Positions 4,213 to 5,319 of a DNA stretch of 5,319 nt are shown piece by piece. A program made the position numbers and the translations under genes. The DNA comes from Planctomycetota bacterium (GTDB lineage: Bacteria > Planctomycetota > Phycisphaerae > UBA1845 > UTPLA1). Under the pieces are notes generated by a model. The model searched no databases. It saw only the letters and a list, made by a program, of their open reading frames with translations, and was not told where the DNA came from. Position 1 is the stretch's first letter. Every line of letters begins with the position of its first letter. The stretch is taken from positions 1 through 5,319 of the forward strand of contig JAPULF010000003.1 of the NCBI GenBank assembly GCA_027295245.1, given 5' to 3'.

Positions 4213-5319
4213 TCAACCGATGCGACGATTCGCAGCCCGACCGTACACAATCAGCGCCAAGCCCGCCACGAACGCCGCGATAAACGCGATCATCCGACCG
4301 TCGAAGGTCGCCGCCAACGTCGCCTCGCCGACCAAACTCGGTCCGTAAAAATCTCGCAATAACTCGACGCGTTGCGCGAGAACCGGAACAGCGTTGTTGG
4401 CCACGTGAATGAGCATCGCCGGGAAAATCGAGCCGCTTCGTAAACATACAAAGGTCAACAGAATTCCCATGGCCGTGGTCACGGGCAGCCGAACCAGCGC
4501 CATGTGGAACATGCCGAATAACACGCCGACCAAAGCCGCGGTGCCGATGACCCCGAACTTGTCGCGCACGCCCGACTGCAGGAGGCCGCGAAACAAGACC
4601 TCCTCGCACACCCCGGGCAACAATGCGAAGAAGATAAACGCGGTGAAGGCCGAACCGGCCGCGAGCTGGACATCCAACTGTTCGAGCATCTCGAGCGAGC
4701 CGGGCGCCCCGAACACGCGCACCTGAATCCGATAGATCAACAGCGACATCGGCGCCGCGGCGACCGCGACCAACACCGCCCCCGACAGTTGGACCGGACT
4801 GGGAACGCGAAGCGAAAAGGTCTCCCGCAAGTCCAACTTGCGATACCATGCCAGCAACACCGCCGGCCCCGCCAGGATGGCCACCTGCGCGACCGCAAGA
4901 ACCCACTTAAACCGAGCCCCGCTGGAGTCCAGATCGATCATCCACGACTGCCAATAGAAGTTGATCGGAAAGACCAACGCCAAAAGCAGCAACGCCTCCT
5001 CCAACGTCGGCCGTGCCCGCGGCCGGAAGTAGCGGCGCAGCAGCAGCGTCTTGTAGCTGCCCACGTCGCTGAACAATACGGCTTCATTGCCGTACAGCCG
5101 CGCCGCCACCGACACTGCCACACCCGCATACATGCAGGTCGACAGCAGCGCAACCGCGGTGGCCGCGATGTCTTGATTCCCGAGCAGGAGTTCTCGTATT
5201 AACACGACGATGTTCGCCACCGGCACCACCAGCAGGGCGCCTTCGAGCCGGATGCTCGGCATGTAGGAGACCACCATGGCCGGAATCATGGCGCACATCA
5301 TGACCGGCATCATGTAGTT
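4213..5319 (-). CDS. ABC-2/NatB-like permease fused to CPBP intramembrane metalloprotease (5' end outside window)
   Basis: The frame is open to the window edge, so only the C-terminal part, about 368 residues, is present. Numbering starts at the ATG at 5313. Residues 1-80 resemble the end of a NatB-type ABC-2 permease (PVANIVVLIRELLLGN, 31-46, then VSVAARLYGNEAVLFSD). A linker with RYFRPRARPTLEEALLL (94-110) leads into a polytopic CPBP (Abi/Rce1-like) domain with all three metal-site motifs: EEVLFR (E237, E238, R242), FGMFH (F266, H270) and HVANN (H303, N307). About eight or nine membrane segments are visible. CPBP enzymes cleave near membrane helices or act as scaffolds. Fusions annotated as ABC transporter permease subunit/CPBP intramembrane protease are known in planctomycetes and relatives. 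The catalytic residues are intact, so activity is plausible; the substrate is unknown. An ATPase partner would be expected upstream, beyond 5319. Confidence 0.9.
   Translation of the reverse strand, partial: NYMMPVMMCAMIPAMVVSYMPSIRLEGALLVVPVANIVVLIRELLLGNQDIAATAVALLSTCMYAGVAVSVAARLYGNEAVLFSDVGSYKTLLLRRYFRPRARPTLEEALLLLALVFPINFYWQSWMIDLDSSGARFKWVLAVAQVAILAGPAVLLAWYRKLDLRETFSLRVPSPVQLSGAVLVAVAAAPMSLLIYRIQVRVFGAPGSLEMLEQLDVQLAAGSAFTAFIFFALLPGVCEEVLFRGLLQSGVRDKFGVIGTAALVGVLFGMFHMALVRLPVTTAMGILLTFVCLRSGSIFPAMLIHVANNAVPVLAQRVELLRDFYGPSLVGEATLAATFDGRMIAFIAAFVAGLALIVYGRAANRRIG

Overview
The window is GC-rich chromosomal DNA. It reads as a bacterium of the Planctomycetota, or a close relative in the PVC group. 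This is inferred from three things: the style of the LspA and TraR/DksA proteins, a NatB-type permease fused to a CPBP protease, and heptanucleotide tandem repeats beside a gene. No single marker proves the phylum. No mobile-element gene, rRNA, tRNA or CRISPR array was seen.

Layout. Positions 1-320 hold no credible gene. They contain a decamer tandem repeat, a foldable GC-rich element ending in a T7 tract on the minus strand (a likely terminator), a heptamer tandem repeat and a small hairpin. On the minus strand, a TraR/DksA-family regulator (1637 to 1110, TTG start) and lspA (1091 to 321, lipoprotein signal peptidase) form a two-gene operon with an 18-nt gap. A textbook sigma70-type promoter (TTGACA, 17 nt, TATACT) lies at 1769-1741, and the roughly 97-nt leader contains a perfect 10-bp hairpin. 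Divergent from this, tgt (1971-3110, queuosine tRNA-guanine transglycosylase) overlaps yajC (3104-3460, Sec translocon accessory subunit), so the two are probably translationally coupled. After a 187-nt gap with a perfect TATAAT box comes a small secreted protein of unknown function (3648-4130). Convergent to it is the 3' part of a membrane gene (5319 to 4213). Its visible product is the tail of an ABC-2/NatB-like permease fused to a CPBP-family intramembrane metalloprotease. The gene continues beyond the window.

How the genes relate. Most of the window concerns the cell envelope: LspA matures lipoproteins, YajC assists secretion, the small protein is predicted to be exported, and CPBP enzymes cut membrane proteins. 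The tgt-yajC pair is the conserved core of the queA-tgt-yajC-secDF cluster, but secD does not follow directly. The TraR/DksA protein probably acts on RNA polymerase, and its shared transcript with lspA ties the two genes together.

Most unusual points: LspA has its two catalytic aspartates 95 residues apart because of a large insertion in the loop between TM3 and TM4; the TraR/DksA zinc finger has lost most of its cysteines; the -35 box of the dksA-lspA promoter sits inside a perfect inverted repeat; and a compact repeat-rich element lies downstream of lspA.
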